From contig NZ_JAGHQU010000015.1 of NCBI RefSeq assembly GCF_017744135.1, positions 19,942 to 83,941 on the forward strand: 64,000 bases of DNA, in the 5' to 3' direction. Each line of letters begins with the position of its first letter. The first letter of the stretch is position 1. Shown here one piece after another: positions 37,303 through 46,600 of the stretch. The notes beneath the pieces were generated by a model. It had not been told where the DNA came from, made no database searches, and saw nothing but the letters and a program-made list of their open reading frames with translations. The DNA is from Endozoicomonas sp. G2_2 (lineage in GTDB: Bacteria; Pseudomonadota; Gammaproteobacteria; Nevskiales; Salinisphaeraceae). Made by a program: the position numbers and the translations under genes.

Positions 37303-38589
37303 TCAGGCCGTACGGCGCCTGCGCAGCGCCGCGCCCGCGGCCCCGACGAGCAGGAGCATCCAGAGCGGGTCGAAACGGGCGCTATCGGCCAGGGTGCAAC
37401 CGCCGCCTCCGCCATCGTCGTCGTCATTGCGCGACGCACTCTCGCCGCCGGCAGCGGTCATCTCCATGGGTTCTTCGACGGTGACATCGTCTTCGGTCGC
37501 GCCGCCGAGAATCGCGTCGCTGCTGTCGTCCGGGCATTCAACGTCAGTAGCCAACACCCATCCCAAGTCCTGCAGCACGCATGACGATAGGCCGATCCCC
37601 CCAGAAAGCGACGCATCGACGATAGCGATTGGCTCCATTAGCTGATCTGGGCGCAATGATGTATCCCAGTGCGCGATCGAACTCGCGCGGCTGAGCGTGC
37701 GGGGCGTGTACAGACGCACGCGACCCTGGTTGGTGCCGGCGGTCAGGGCCGGCGCGCCGTTGGCGGTCGTGCTCGAACCGCCGAAGACCACGTCGGGCGT
37801 GTTGGTGAGGGAGTCGCGCCGTTGCGCGTCGCTGAGATCGGGCCAGAACGGCTGCCCGCTGACTTTAAGATCCTGGATTTGACTGCTGTAGATATCGGGA
37901 TAGCGCGCACCGCTGGGCGCACGCGGGAACTGGCCCGGCTGGGTGTCGTCATCACTGGCCACAGCCACGAGCGACACAAAGCCGAGACCGTGCGTGAGTT
38001 CGTGGCCGACCGTGCTCACGAAGCTCGGCTGATCGTCGGGCGTGGCTCCGTCGATGCCGTAGTACCAGCCCTGCCCGCCCAGGCAATTGGCGTTGCTGTC
38101 GAGGCCCGGATTGAAGCGTGCCGCCACGTCGTTGACAGTGTTGGCGACCCGGCGGCCGCGTAACGCGTTGGCCAGTGCCAGCGGGTAGAAAGTGTTCGCT
38201 TCGCGGCTTCGCTGCGGCGCGAAATTGGCCACGAAGGTCGCCGGCGAAGCGCTGGCCAGGGTAGCCGCGGTACGTCCGCAGGCGAGACTGTCGTCGAACG
38301 TCGCCTCGATACGGATCGGCACGCTGCTCTGGACCCGGCTGCCGAGAATCGATGCCGCATAGCGGAACGCGATGCGGCGCTGTTCGCCCAGGGTCTCGCC
38401 GTCGTTGCCGCCCACCGGGGTCGCCGGCGTCGGGTCGTTGAAACCATTGTCGGCATCGTCGCCGACCACCAGAACGATCTCCGCCGCGCTCGCGCTGGCG
38501 CTCATGAACGCCATTGCGGTAACCGCCGGCACGGCCCAGCCGAGGCTGCGCCCCAGGTGCTGGCCAATCAATGTCTGGAGCGCGCGCAT
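37303..38589 (-). CDS. Secreted zinc metallopeptidase-like protein with JDVT-CTERM sorting signal
   Basis: This 428-residue protein has a signal peptide (hydrophobic residues 15-35, cleavage near SASAAE) and the zinc motif VSTVGHELTHGLGFVSL at about residues 190-206. HExxHxxGF resembles metzincins, but the usual third histidine position is a serine. The tail has an acidic/glycine linker, then GCTLADSARFDPLWMLLL, a hydrophobic stretch and RRRR. Cys-x-x-x...FDP followed by a membrane segment and arginines is the JDVT-CTERM sorting signal. It is likely cut by the MrtJ-like protease encoded next and released or anchored at the surface. The 5' end overlaps the upstream gene by 22 bp. Confidence 0.85.
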   Translation of the reverse strand: MRALQTLIGQHLGRSLGWAVPAVTAMAFMSASASAAEIVLVVGDDADNGFNDPTPATPVGGNDGETLGEQRRIAFRYAASILGSRVQSSVPIRIEATFDDSLACGRTAATLASASPATFVANFAPQRSREANTFYPLALANALRGRRVANTVNDVAARFNPGLDSNANCLGGQGWYYGIDGATPDDQPSFVSTVGHELTHGLGFVSLVAVASDDDTQPGQFPRAPSGARYPDIYSSQIQDLKVSGQPFWPDLSDAQRRDSLTNTPDVVFGGSSTTANGAPALTAGTNQGRVRLYTPRTLSRASSIAHWDTSLRPDQLMEPIAIVDASLSGGIGLSSCVLQDLGWVLATDVECPDDSSDAILGGATEDDVTVEEPMEMTAAGGESASRNDDDDGGGGGCTLADSARFDPLWMLLLVGAAGAALRRRRTA

Positions 38590-38966
38590 AGCGCCTCCCG
38601 TTCGCTTTCGCTGGGCGCGCTGTCGGCATGCCCCATGCGCAGGGTGCCGTCATCGCACCGCACGGCCTGCATCGCAGGGGCGGCGTCGGGCGCCGGCGTG
38701 AGCATTTCGTCGCCCTCGTCGTTGGTCCAGGCCTTCGGCTGGCCCGGACGCGTGCGCTGACTCGCACCGTCGGCGTCATCGCCGGGCTCGGCCTGCCCGG
38801 GCGGGGGCGCGTCGAGTATTTCGCCGGTCTCGGGGTCGATATGAATCTGCTGTTGCGCCGATTGCGCCTGCGCATCGGCGGCCTGTATCGCGCCGATCGA
38901 CAGCACGCCTGCGAGGCCCAGCGAAACGACCGCCAGCGCTGCCGCCAAGGCTGACCGTGTTTTCAT
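38568..38966 (-). CDS. Small secreted protein linked to the JDVT-CTERM locus
   Basis: This 132-residue protein begins MKTRSALAAALAVVSLGLAG, a Sec signal peptide probably cleaved after ADA-Q near residue 34. The mature part is acidic and proline-rich and looks disordered. It contains IHIDPETGEILDAPPPG near residue 42 and two cysteines (VRCDDG and EALCARS) that could pair. Its 3' end overlaps the peptidase gene by 22 bp, so the three genes form one transcript. No known family is recognised; it may be a chaperone, inhibitor or partner of the peptidase. Confidence 0.7.
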   Translation of the reverse strand: MKTRSALAAALAVVSLGLAGVLSIGAIQAADAQAQSAQQQIHIDPETGEILDAPPPGQAEPGDDADGASQRTRPGQPKAWTNDEGDEMLTPAPDAAPAMQAVRCDDGTLRMGHADSAPSESEREALCARSRH

Positions 38967-39086
38967 GTCTGTATTCCCGTTTTCGGATCTGTGCACGTGT
39001 GCGACGCCTTCTTCGTGCGCGTCTGCACGCAGGTATACCATGATCGCCTTGCAAAAAAGATGCGCGCGCAACAGGGAAACGCGATC

Positions 39087-40262
39087 ATGGCAGCACTGGA
39101 TTGGCAGGACACGCTGGCCACGTTGATCGGTCATCGCACGATCAGCAGCGGCAACGCCGCGCTGGATTGCGGCAACCGCGACGCCGTGGACGACCTGGCG
39201 GCCCGCCTCGAAGCGGTCGGTTTCGAGTGCAGCATCACCCCCATGCCGGGCCGCGACGACAAGGTGAATCTCCTTGCCCGGCTTGGCCCGGCCGAACGTG
39301 CCGCGGGCCATGGCCTCGTATTCGCCGGCCATATCGATACCGTGCCCTATGACGACACGGGCTGGGACAGCGACCCGTTCGTGCTGACCGAGCGCGACGA
39401 CAAGCTGTTCGGGCTGGGCACCTGCGACATGAAAGGCTTCATCGCCATCGCTGCCGGCGTGGCCAGCGAATACGCGGCCCGCGATCTCGTAGCACCCATC
39501 AGTCTGCTCGTGTCCGCCGACGAGGAATGCGGCATGGACGGCGCACGCGCCCTGCTCGACGCGCATCGCGAACACGGCCATCGCCCGGGACGGTACTGCG
39601 TGATCGGCGAGCCGACCACTCTGGTGCCGATCCGCCAGCACAAGGGCATCTTCATGGAAACGATCGAAGTCCACGGGGCTTCGGGGCATTCCAGTAATCC
39701 GGCGCTGGGCGTCAATGCGATCGAAGGCATGTATCGCGCGTTGAGCGCAATTCGCGAACTGCGCGACGAGCTGGCCGAACGCCAGCGCATCGCCGGTTTT
39801 CCCGTGCCGCACGCGACGCTCAACCTGGGCGCCATCAGCGGCGGCGACAACGCCAACCGCATCCCCGCGCGCTGTCGCCTGGATATCGACCTGCGTTTTC
39901 TGCCCGGCATGACCATCGACACGCTGCGCGCCGAGCTGCGCGAGCGCGTCGACGCCGCGCTGGCAGGCAGCGATTGTCGCATTCGTTTTCGCGAGCTGTT
40001 CGCCGGCACGCCGGCGTTCGAAACCGCGGGCGATTCGCCGATCGTGACCGCCTGCGAAGCGCTGACCGGCCGCGACGCGACGGCCGTGGATTTCGGCACC
40101 GAGGGCGCGTTCTACAACGCTATGGGCATGGACAGCGTGATTCTCGGCCCCGGCGACATCGCCCAGGCGCACCAGCCCAACGAGTATCTCGCGCTCGATC
40201 GCGTTGCGCCGATGCAGCGCATCCTGCACGGGCTCGTCGCGCGCTTCTGCCTCGCCGAATAA
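39087..40262 (+). CDS. argE: N-acetylornithine deacetylase (ArgE)
   Basis: This 391-residue M20-family hydrolase has the metal ligands in LVFAGHIDTVPYDD, GTCDMKGFIA and SADEECGMDGAR, and the late histidine in GPGDIAQAHQPNEYL. It removes acetate from N-acetylornithine in arginine synthesis. The start MAALDWQDTLATL at 39087 has an AGGGA upstream; ATG 39060 is possible. argA follows by 18 bp. This pairing makes ArgE, not DapE, the likely assignment. Confidence 0.93.
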   Translation: MAALDWQDTLATLIGHRTISSGNAALDCGNRDAVDDLAARLEAVGFECSITPMPGRDDKVNLLARLGPAERAAGHGLVFAGHIDTVPYDDTGWDSDPFVLTERDDKLFGLGTCDMKGFIAIAAGVASEYAARDLVAPISLLVSADEECGMDGARALLDAHREHGHRPGRYCVIGEPTTLVPIRQHKGIFMETIEVHGASGHSSNPALGVNAIEGMYRALSAIRELRDELAERQRIAGFPVPHATLNLGAISGGDNANRIPARCRLDIDLRFLPGMTIDTLRAELRERVDAALAGSDCRIRFRELFAGTPAFETAGDSPIVTACEALTGRDATAVDFGTEGAFYNAMGMDSVILGPGDIAQAHQPNEYLALDRVAPMQRILHGLVARFCLAE

Positions 40263-40280
40263 GGGCCGCGCCCGCATAAT

Positions 40281-41666
40281 ATGACGATGAACACGCGCAC
40301 CGCCCCGCTACAGGCCGCCGAAACGCCCGACAACGGCGCCGACACGCCCGCGCAGAACGCCGCGCTGGTCGCGTCGCTGCGCGCGAGCGCGCCCTATGTG
40401 CACGCACACCGCGGGCGCACCTTCGTGATTCATATCCCCGGCGAAGCCGCGGCCTCGCCGGCGTTCGCCGATCTGGTCTACGACATCGCCCTGCTGGCGA
40501 GCCTCGGCGTGAAGCTCGTCATCGTGTTCGGCGCACGGCCGCAGATCGATGCGGCCCTGGCCGACGCCGGCGTGGCCACGCAGTTCGTCGACGGCGTACG
40601 CGTGACCGACAGCGCCGCCCTGGCCTGCGTGAAACGCGCCGTCGGCAGCCTGCAGATGGACATCGAAGCCTTGCTGTCGACGAGCCTCGCGAGCACGCCG
40701 ATGGGCGGCGCCCGAATCGCCACGGCGAGCGGCAATCTCGTCACCGCGCGGCCCGTCGGCATCGCCGGCGGCATCGATCACGGCCATACCGGCGAAGTGC
40801 GGCGCATCGACGTGGCGAGCATCAACGCGCATCTGGAACGCGGCGCGATCGTGCTGCTGTCGTGTATCGGCTATTCGCCGTCTGGCGAGATCTTCAACCT
40901 CTACGCCGAAGAAGTGGCGACAGCGACGGCCACCGCACTCTCCGCCGACAAGTTCGTGGTCCTGCATCCCGGCGCGGCGCTGCACGAGCGGTTTGCGGAC
41001 ACGCCGGCCGAACTCGATCCGCAGGCCGCCCGGCAGCTGCTCGCCGCGCCCGACGCCGCGCTCGAGCCGGCCGACCGGGCACGCCTGGAAGCGGCGATCG
41101 GCGCCTGCCGCGCCGGGGTGGCGCGCGCGCATCTGGTGAGTTTCGACAGTGACGGCGCGCTGCTGCGCGAGCTCTACTCGCGCGATGGCGCCGGCACCAT
41201 GATCGCGGCCGACACCTACGACATCACCCGCACCGCCACGCCCGAGGATCTCGGCGGCGTGCTGGCACTGATCGAGCCACTGGCCGCGGCCGGCATTCTG
41301 GTCGGGCGTTCCCGCGAGCAGATCGAGCTGGATATCGGCCATTATCTGGTCATGGAGCGCGACGGCCTGATCACCGCCTGCTGCGCGCTCATGCCCTACG
41401 CCGACGAGGCCGTGGGCGAACTCGCCTGCGTGGCCGTACACCCCGACTATCGCGGTCAGGACCGCGCCGCCCAGCTGCTCGTCGAAGTCGAGCGCCGCGC
41501 CCGGCGTGCGGGGCTGGCGCGCATTTTCGTGCTCACCACCAAGACACCGCACTGGTTCGTCGAACACGGCTTCTTGGCGGCGGATCTGGACGCCCTGCCT
41601 CTGGCCAAGCGCGCGCTCTACAACTACCAGCGCAATTCCGCGGTGCTCATCAAACGTCTGGCGTGA
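40281..41666 (+). CDS. argA: N-acetylglutamate synthase
   Basis: This 461-residue enzyme has an amino-acid-kinase fold domain (residues 25-300; FVIHIPGEAAASPAF, LVIVFGARPQID) and a GNAT domain (about 310-460; VHPDYRGQDRAAQLLVEVE). This fused ArgA layout makes N-acetylglutamate, the first intermediate of arginine synthesis, and the kinase domain is the usual site of arginine inhibition. The FGARPQI segment is the feature that separates it from ArgB. It forms a short operon with argE, and rsmE follows by 10 bp. Confidence 0.95.
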   Translation: MTMNTRTAPLQAAETPDNGADTPAQNAALVASLRASAPYVHAHRGRTFVIHIPGEAAASPAFADLVYDIALLASLGVKLVIVFGARPQIDAALADAGVATQFVDGVRVTDSAALACVKRAVGSLQMDIEALLSTSLASTPMGGARIATASGNLVTARPVGIAGGIDHGHTGEVRRIDVASINAHLERGAIVLLSCIGYSPSGEIFNLYAEEVATATATALSADKFVVLHPGAALHERFADTPAELDPQAARQLLAAPDAALEPADRARLEAAIGACRAGVARAHLVSFDSDGALLRELYSRDGAGTMIAADTYDITRTATPEDLGGVLALIEPLAAAGILVGRSREQIELDIGHYLVMERDGLITACCALMPYADEAVGELACVAVHPDYRGQDRAAQLLVEVERRARRAGLARIFVLTTKTPHWFVEHGFLAADLDALPLAKRALYNYQRNSAVLIKRLA

Positions 41667-41676
41667 GTCGGTAGGC

Positions 41677-42426
41677 GTGCGCAAGAGCGGCCACATTCCG
41701 CGCGTCTATCTCGACGCGGCCCTTGGCGTGGGCGACATCATCACGCTCGATGACGCGAAACGGCATCATCTGGGCACGGTGCTCAGGCTTGGCACCGAGG
41801 CGCCGGTCACGCTGTTCAATGGCGACGGCCACGAGTACGCCGCGCATGTCGACCATGCCGATCGCAAACGCATGACCCTGGCCGTTACCGCGCAACACAG
41901 CCCGGAGCGCGAATCGCCGCTGTCGATCACGCTCTACCAGGCCATCGCCCGTGGCGACCGCATGGACTTCGCTCTGGCCAAGGCCGTCGAACTGGGCGTG
42001 ACCCGCATCCAGCCGGTGTTCACCGAACGCGGCAAGGTCAAGCTCGAAGGCAGCCGGCTGGAAAAGAAACAGGCCCACTGGCAGGCGGTGGCCGAATCCG
42101 CCGCCGAGCAGAGCGGCCGGCTCGTACGCCCGGCAGTCGCGCCCGCCCTGCCCCTTGCCGAAACCTTGTCCGACGGGGCGGAAGGCGACTGCCTGCAGCT
42201 GATGCTTGCGCCGACAGCGACCGGCGGCCTCGCCTCGATCACGCGAAAAAAATGTATCGCGCTGCTCGTCGGCCCCGAATCCGGCCTGTCCGACACGGAA
42301 ATCACCGAGGCGACCCGAACCGGGTGGCAGCCGATCACACTCGGCCCGCGCGTCTTGCGTACCGAAACCGCCGGCATGGCGGCCCTCGCCGCGCTGCAAA
42401 CCTGCTGGGGTGACCTCGCCGGCTGA
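41677..42426 (+). CDS. rsmE: 16S rRNA m3U1498 methyltransferase
   Basis: This 249-residue SPOUT methyltransferase starts at GTG 41677 (MRKSGHIPRVYLD). The knot region LLVGPESGLSDTE and LGPRVLRTETAGMAAL form the AdoMet site. The N-terminal PUA-like part has RHHLGTVLRLGTEA. It methylates uridine 1498 of 16S rRNA. The longer open frame upstream is argA in another frame. In E. coli rsmE lies just before gshB; here gshB is 5.7 kb away with other genes inserted. Confidence 0.94.
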   Translation: MRKSGHIPRVYLDAALGVGDIITLDDAKRHHLGTVLRLGTEAPVTLFNGDGHEYAAHVDHADRKRMTLAVTAQHSPERESPLSITLYQAIARGDRMDFALAKAVELGVTRIQPVFTERGKVKLEGSRLEKKQAHWQAVAESAAEQSGRLVRPAVAPALPLAETLSDGAEGDCLQLMLAPTATGGLASITRKKCIALLVGPESGLSDTEITEATRTGWQPITLGPRVLRTETAGMAALAALQTCWGDLAG

Positions 42427-42451
42427 GCGGCTTGCATTCGCCAGCTCTTAA

Positions 42452-42468
42452 AACCGCGTCCCGCGGTT
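42452..42468 (+). terminator. Short hairpin after rsmE
   Basis: AACCGCG, TCC, CGCGGTT form a perfect 7-bp stem 26 bases after the rsmE stop. No T run follows, so it may be a weak or Rho-aided end. Confidence 0.35.
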
Positions 42469-42714
42469 CGTATCTCTGCGTGCGGAGCAAGCACGGCGAT
42501 TAGGGCGTTTGGATTGATGCGCGCTCGGCACCGGGTGACTGAAAATTCCCGCCCCCGACCGGGCCTGCATTAAACACTTCTTCTCAACCCTAAGAGACGC
42601 CGAAACCCGAAGATAATTTGGGAATTACATACCGAACAGGTACAGAGTTTTGCGGATGGTGCGATTCTTCTACCGAGCGTAATCTTGATCGCCTGTTTCG
42701 CGCTGGCCGAGCCC

Positions 42715-43866
42715 ATGGCTGCCCAAGACCCCGATCGACCGCCCGACGCCACGCAACGCTACTGGCCGAGCACCGTGCCACGCTGGATCGGGCTGGCGCT
42801 GTTCGTCTACGCCTCGGTGGCAGTGCTCGCACAAGCCAAGAACTTCCTCGTGCCGGTCGTCCTCGCCTTCCTTCTGGCCATGGTGTTCGCTCCGCTGAGG
42901 CGCTTTCTCGGCCGCCGCGGCATACCTTCGGCCGTGTCTTCTTTCGTTATCGTACTGATGTTGCTTGCCGGTTTTTTCGCGGTCGTCGCGGCCCTGGCGA
43001 TGCCGGTGAGCACCTGGATTGAAAACGCGCCAAAGATCGAACGCCAGGTACAGGCCAAACTGCGCGACCTCTCGGCCTCGATCAACGGCATCTACGAGGC
43101 CAACAAAAGTCTGCAGCAGGCCGCAGCACCTGAAGAACCCGGCAAGGCCGACGTACAGCAGGTCGAGATGGCGGGCGACGGCGTGTTTACCAATGCCGTT
43201 TTATTGGCGCCAAGCGTGATGACTCAGTTTCTTTTCACTTTCGTGTTGCTGCTTTTCCTGCTGGCCTCCGGCGACATGTTTTATGAAAAACTCGTCCACG
43301 TCATACCCACGCTCAAGGACAAGCGCCGGGCGGTGCGAATCGTCTACGGGATCGAGCGGCAGCTGTCGCGGTACCTGATGACGATCACGCTCATCAATGC
43401 CGGCCTCGGCATCTGCGTGGGCGTTGCCATGTGGCAACTCGGCATGCCGAGCCCGCTGGTATTCGGCGTCATCGCCTTTGTATTCAATTACATTCCCTAT
43501 CTCGGGGCGATCGGGGGCGCCTTCCTTGCCGGCGCGGTTGCCCTGGTGGCCATCGACGGCGTGAGCTGGACATTCATCGTCGCCGCGGTCTATCTGGGCC
43601 TGACGGCCATCGAAGGCCAGTTCGTGACCCCGTATTTCGTGGGCCGCAAACTGCGCGTGAATACCGTGATGGTGTTCCTGGCGGTGTCCTTCTGGGCTTG
43701 GCTCTGGTCGGCGGTCGGCATGATCGTCGCGGTGCCGCTGCTGGTGACGGTCAAGACCTTCTGCGATCACATCGACGTACTCCACGACCTGGGCGATTTT
43801 CTCTCCGAACGTCATGCCGAGTCAGAACCCGATCCCAGGGAACTACCCACACGATATCGCTCCTGA
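42715..43866 (+). CDS. AI-2E family / PerM-like membrane transporter
   Basis: This 383-residue polytopic membrane protein has an N-terminal hydrophobic block (LFVYASVAVLAQAKNFLVPV, LLAMVFAPLRRFL), a cytosolic or periplasmic loop with VRIVYGIERQLSRYLMTITL, and the family motif FNYIPYLGAIGG followed by FVTPYFVGRKLRVNTV. The AI-2E/PerM family includes exporters and permeases of uncertain substrate; AI-2 itself should not be assumed. An in-frame TTG at 42685 would add ten residues. The ATG at 42715 lacks a strong ribosome-binding site, so the start is uncertain. Confidence 0.88.
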   Translation: MAAQDPDRPPDATQRYWPSTVPRWIGLALFVYASVAVLAQAKNFLVPVVLAFLLAMVFAPLRRFLGRRGIPSAVSSFVIVLMLLAGFFAVVAALAMPVSTWIENAPKIERQVQAKLRDLSASINGIYEANKSLQQAAAPEEPGKADVQQVEMAGDGVFTNAVLLAPSVMTQFLFTFVLLLFLLASGDMFYEKLVHVIPTLKDKRRAVRIVYGIERQLSRYLMTITLINAGLGICVGVAMWQLGMPSPLVFGVIAFVFNYIPYLGAIGGAFLAGAVALVAIDGVSWTFIVAAVYLGLTAIEGQFVTPYFVGRKLRVNTVMVFLAVSFWAWLWSAVGMIVAVPLLVTVKTFCDHIDVLHDLGDFLSERHAESEPDPRELPTRYRS

Positions 43867-43868
43867 GT

Positions 43869-43889
43869 GGCTCGTACCGAACACGAGCC
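43869..43889. terminator. Hairpin between convergent permease and oxidoreductase genes
   Basis: GGCTCGT, a 7-base loop, ACGAGCC, placed in the 38-bp gap between two convergent stops. The stem is 7 bp and no T tract is present; it is a plausible shared weak terminator. Confidence 0.4.
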
Positions 43890-43904
43890 GGCAAGCGAAA
43901 GCTT

Positions 43905-46133
43905 CTAGCTCTCGCCCCGCCAGCGCAGCGGCACGGTGCGTAACCGCCGGCCTGTGGCATCAAACACCGCATTGACGATCGCCGCGGGAATCACCGCCGA
44001 AGTGGCCTCGCCGGCGCCGACCGGCGGTTCGTGCGGCCGGTCGACGAGCACGATATCGACTTCCGGTATCTCGACGAACGTCAGCAGCGGATAGGCGCCC
44101 CATTCGAGGCTCGTCACGCCCATGGGGTCGAAACGCACTTCTTCCTTAAGCGTACGCCCGATCGCCTGCAGCACGTTGCCTTCGATCTGGTTCTCCAGCC
44201 CGTTGGGATTCACGATCTGGCCGCAGTCGTGGGCGACGGTCACACGGCGTACGCGAATGCCTTCGCGGTCGCTGACCTCCACTTCGGCCACGGCGGCCAC
44301 ATAGGCGAACTCGTTCTCGTAGCAGGCGAAGGCGATACCGCGCCCGCGCTGGCCCTCGCCGGCCGATTCGACCTCGCGCAGGGGCGAGACGCGCGCGATC
44401 CACTCGGAACGGTCCGCGGCGCGCTCGATCACGGTCTTCGCACGAGGATCTTTAAGATGATCGAGCCGGAACGCCACCGGGTCGCGTTTCGCCCGGGCGG
44501 CCAGTTCGTCCATGAACGATTCGTTGGCGAAAGTGTTCTGGATCGCACCCAGCGTGCGCAGCGCCGAACAGCGCAGAAAGGACTGCTCGACCGAAATCCA
44601 GTGCACCGACACACGATATTGGCCGAAGACATAGTTGACGGGCGCATTGCGATCACCGCCTACGGGCGGCGCCTGGGCAACGCTGGCGCGTGCGAGGTTG
44701 CCGGCCAGCAGGTTGCGCGCGCCTGCATCGCTACTCGGCCGGGTCAGATGCGAAGGCGTCCAGTTGCGAAACGCCCAGGCTGCCACCCGGCCCTCGGCGT
44801 TCACGGCGCCGCGCAGGGCCATGACCATGGCCGGGCCTTTCGGCGCCCAGCCGTGCTCGTCCGCCCGGCTCCACTGCACCCGTACCGGCCGGCCCAATGA
44901 TTGAGATATCAGCGCGGCGTCGCCCGCGGCATCGTCGGCGCCGTTGTGGCCATAACAGCCCGACGCTTCGGCATAGATCACGCGCACGGATTCGAGCGCC
45001 ATACCCAACAGATCGGCGATCGACGCACGCAGCGGATAGACGCCCTGCGTACCGGACCAGATCGTGGCGCGGTCGTTCTTGACGTCGGCGATGGCACAGG
45101 AGGGACCGATCGAGTCGTGGGCCTGGAACGGCCAGCGATAGGTGGCTTCCAGGATATTGTCGTGCTCGGACAGGGCACGCTCAGCATCGCCGCGGGCTTC
45201 GATCTCGCGTTCGTCGGCATTCGCTGCCTGCAGTGCATCGTGCAGATCGTCCATATCCGGTAGCGGATATTTCGCTTCCCACTGCACCCGAAGCGCGGCG
45301 GCGGCCCGGATCGCCTGCCACTCGCTCGGCGCGGCCACCGCCAGGAAGTCGCCGATGCGCACCAGCTCGACGCCTTCGGGTATCGACGTCGTATCGACAT
45401 CCTCGAGCCGCGCCACGGCGACCGCGCCGGTGGTCGGGGGGCGTATCACCCGCGCATGCCACATGCCGGGTACGCGCAGGTCCTGCACGTAGGCGAATCG
45501 GCCGAAGATCTTGTCGGGAATATCGACACGGGCAACCGAGCGGCCGACGAACCGCGGTGGGTTCGGCTGCTCGTCGCCGGCTTCGACGACGGCGTCGAAA
45601 ACCTGCGTATCGACCAGTTGGCTATACGTCAGCGCCGGCTGGCCATTGCCGTCGACATGCACATGGCCCTGTCGTGTTTCCAGGCGCGCGATCGGCACGG
45701 AAAGCCGTTCGGACGCGTTGCGCAGCAACAGCTGCCGCGCGCTGCGGGCCGCTCGGCACAGCTGCATGCCACCGATCTGAATGGTCTTGCTGCCGGCGGT
45801 ATAACCCTGGTCCGGCGTGAGTGCGGTATCGCCCTGGATGATCGACGTGGTGTCGAAGTCCACGTCGAGCGCATCGGCCACGATCTGGCGCAGCGCGGTT
45901 TCCACCCCGGTGCCGAGTTCGACCTTGCCGCTGTAGACGATCACGCGGTTGTCTTCGGTGATCGCAAGCCAGGCATCGATCCGGTCGCTGGCCAGCGGCT
46001 TGTCGTCGACCGGTTCGCCGCTGCGCACCACCGTGGCGGCAAGCGCGCGGGAGGGATCGGCAAGACTGAAGCCGATCAGCAGACCGCTCAGCCCCTGCAG
46101 CACGGCACGTCGAGACATCACCGGCGCGGCCAT
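43905..46133 (-). CDS. Tat-exported molybdopterin-dependent aldehyde/isoquinoline oxidoreductase, large subunit
   Basis: This 742-residue catalytic subunit belongs to the xanthine dehydrogenase superfamily (IorB-like). It opens MAAPVMSRRAVLQG, with the Tat pattern SRRAVL followed by a hydrophobic segment and ALAAT cleavage region, so it is probably exported folded to the periplasm. Internal repeats of the molybdenum-hydroxylase domains are seen (GKVELGTGVETALRQIVAD; FHAHD-like WPFQAHDSIGPSCA; VAHDCGQIVNPNGLENQIEG). It oxidises an aldehyde or heterocycle and passes electrons to the iron-sulfur subunit. Its start overlaps the small-subunit stop by one base. The substrate is unknown. Confidence 0.88.
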   Translation of the reverse strand: MAAPVMSRRAVLQGLSGLLIGFSLADPSRALAATVVRSGEPVDDKPLASDRIDAWLAITEDNRVIVYSGKVELGTGVETALRQIVADALDVDFDTTSIIQGDTALTPDQGYTAGSKTIQIGGMQLCRAARSARQLLLRNASERLSVPIARLETRQGHVHVDGNGQPALTYSQLVDTQVFDAVVEAGDEQPNPPRFVGRSVARVDIPDKIFGRFAYVQDLRVPGMWHARVIRPPTTGAVAVARLEDVDTTSIPEGVELVRIGDFLAVAAPSEWQAIRAAAALRVQWEAKYPLPDMDDLHDALQAANADEREIEARGDAERALSEHDNILEATYRWPFQAHDSIGPSCAIADVKNDRATIWSGTQGVYPLRASIADLLGMALESVRVIYAEASGCYGHNGADDAAGDAALISQSLGRPVRVQWSRADEHGWAPKGPAMVMALRGAVNAEGRVAAWAFRNWTPSHLTRPSSDAGARNLLAGNLARASVAQAPPVGGDRNAPVNYVFGQYRVSVHWISVEQSFLRCSALRTLGAIQNTFANESFMDELAARAKRDPVAFRLDHLKDPRAKTVIERAADRSEWIARVSPLREVESAGEGQRGRGIAFACYENEFAYVAAVAEVEVSDREGIRVRRVTVAHDCGQIVNPNGLENQIEGNVLQAIGRTLKEEVRFDPMGVTSLEWGAYPLLTFVEIPEVDIVLVDRPHEPPVGAGEATSAVIPAAIVNAVFDATGRRLRTVPLRWRGES

Positions 46134-46594
46134 CAGGACACCTTCGCAGCGCGTTGCACGGCCCGCACGATACGCAGATGCGTACCGCAGCCACAGAGAT
46201 TGGCCGATAGCGCCGACTTGATATCGGCTTCCGTGGGCGACGGATTGCGCTGGAGCAGGCCGTGCGCGGTCATGATCATGCCGCTGATACAGAACGCACA
46301 CTGGGCGGCCTGTTCGTCGATGAACGCCTGTTGCAGCGGGTGCGGATCCTCCGGCGTGCCCAGGCCTTCGAGCGTCAGGATCGGGCGCCCGGCAGCCGAT
46401 GCCACGGGCACCTGGCAGGAGCGAAGCGAGCGCCCGTCGATAGAGACGGTACAGGCGCCGCATTCACCCAGGCCGCAGCCAAAGCGCGTCGCGGTCAGGC
46501 CGAGCTCGTTGCGCAGCACGTAGAGCAGCGGCGTATCGGCGTCCAGATCGAGCGTATGGCGGCTGCCGTTGATGTCGAGGGTGAATTCAGCCAT
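46133..46594 (-). CDS. 2Fe-2S small subunit of the molybdenum hydroxylase
   Basis: This 153-residue protein holds two [2Fe-2S] clusters: a ferredoxin-type one in GCGLGECGACTVSIDG with a later RSCQVP cysteine, and a helical one in CAFCISGMI and NLCGCGTHLRIVRAV. This is the IorA/CoxS layout. It carries electrons from the molybdenum site to the cytochrome c encoded just upstream. It has no signal peptide, so it probably travels with the Tat-targeted large subunit, a known hitch-hiker arrangement. The order is cytochrome, small subunit, large subunit. Confidence 0.92.
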   Translation of the reverse strand: MAEFTLDINGSRHTLDLDADTPLLYVLRNELGLTATRFGCGLGECGACTVSIDGRSLRSCQVPVASAAGRPILTLEGLGTPEDPHPLQQAFIDEQAAQCAFCISGMIMTAHGLLQRNPSPTEADIKSALSANLCGCGTHLRIVRAVQRAAKVS

Positions 46595-46600
46595 GGGCGT

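Noticed and set aside
38568..40277. A 569-codon minus-strand frame covering argE
   Set aside because: Only its last 132 codons (38568-38966) have a signal peptide and context support. The rest is antisense to argE.
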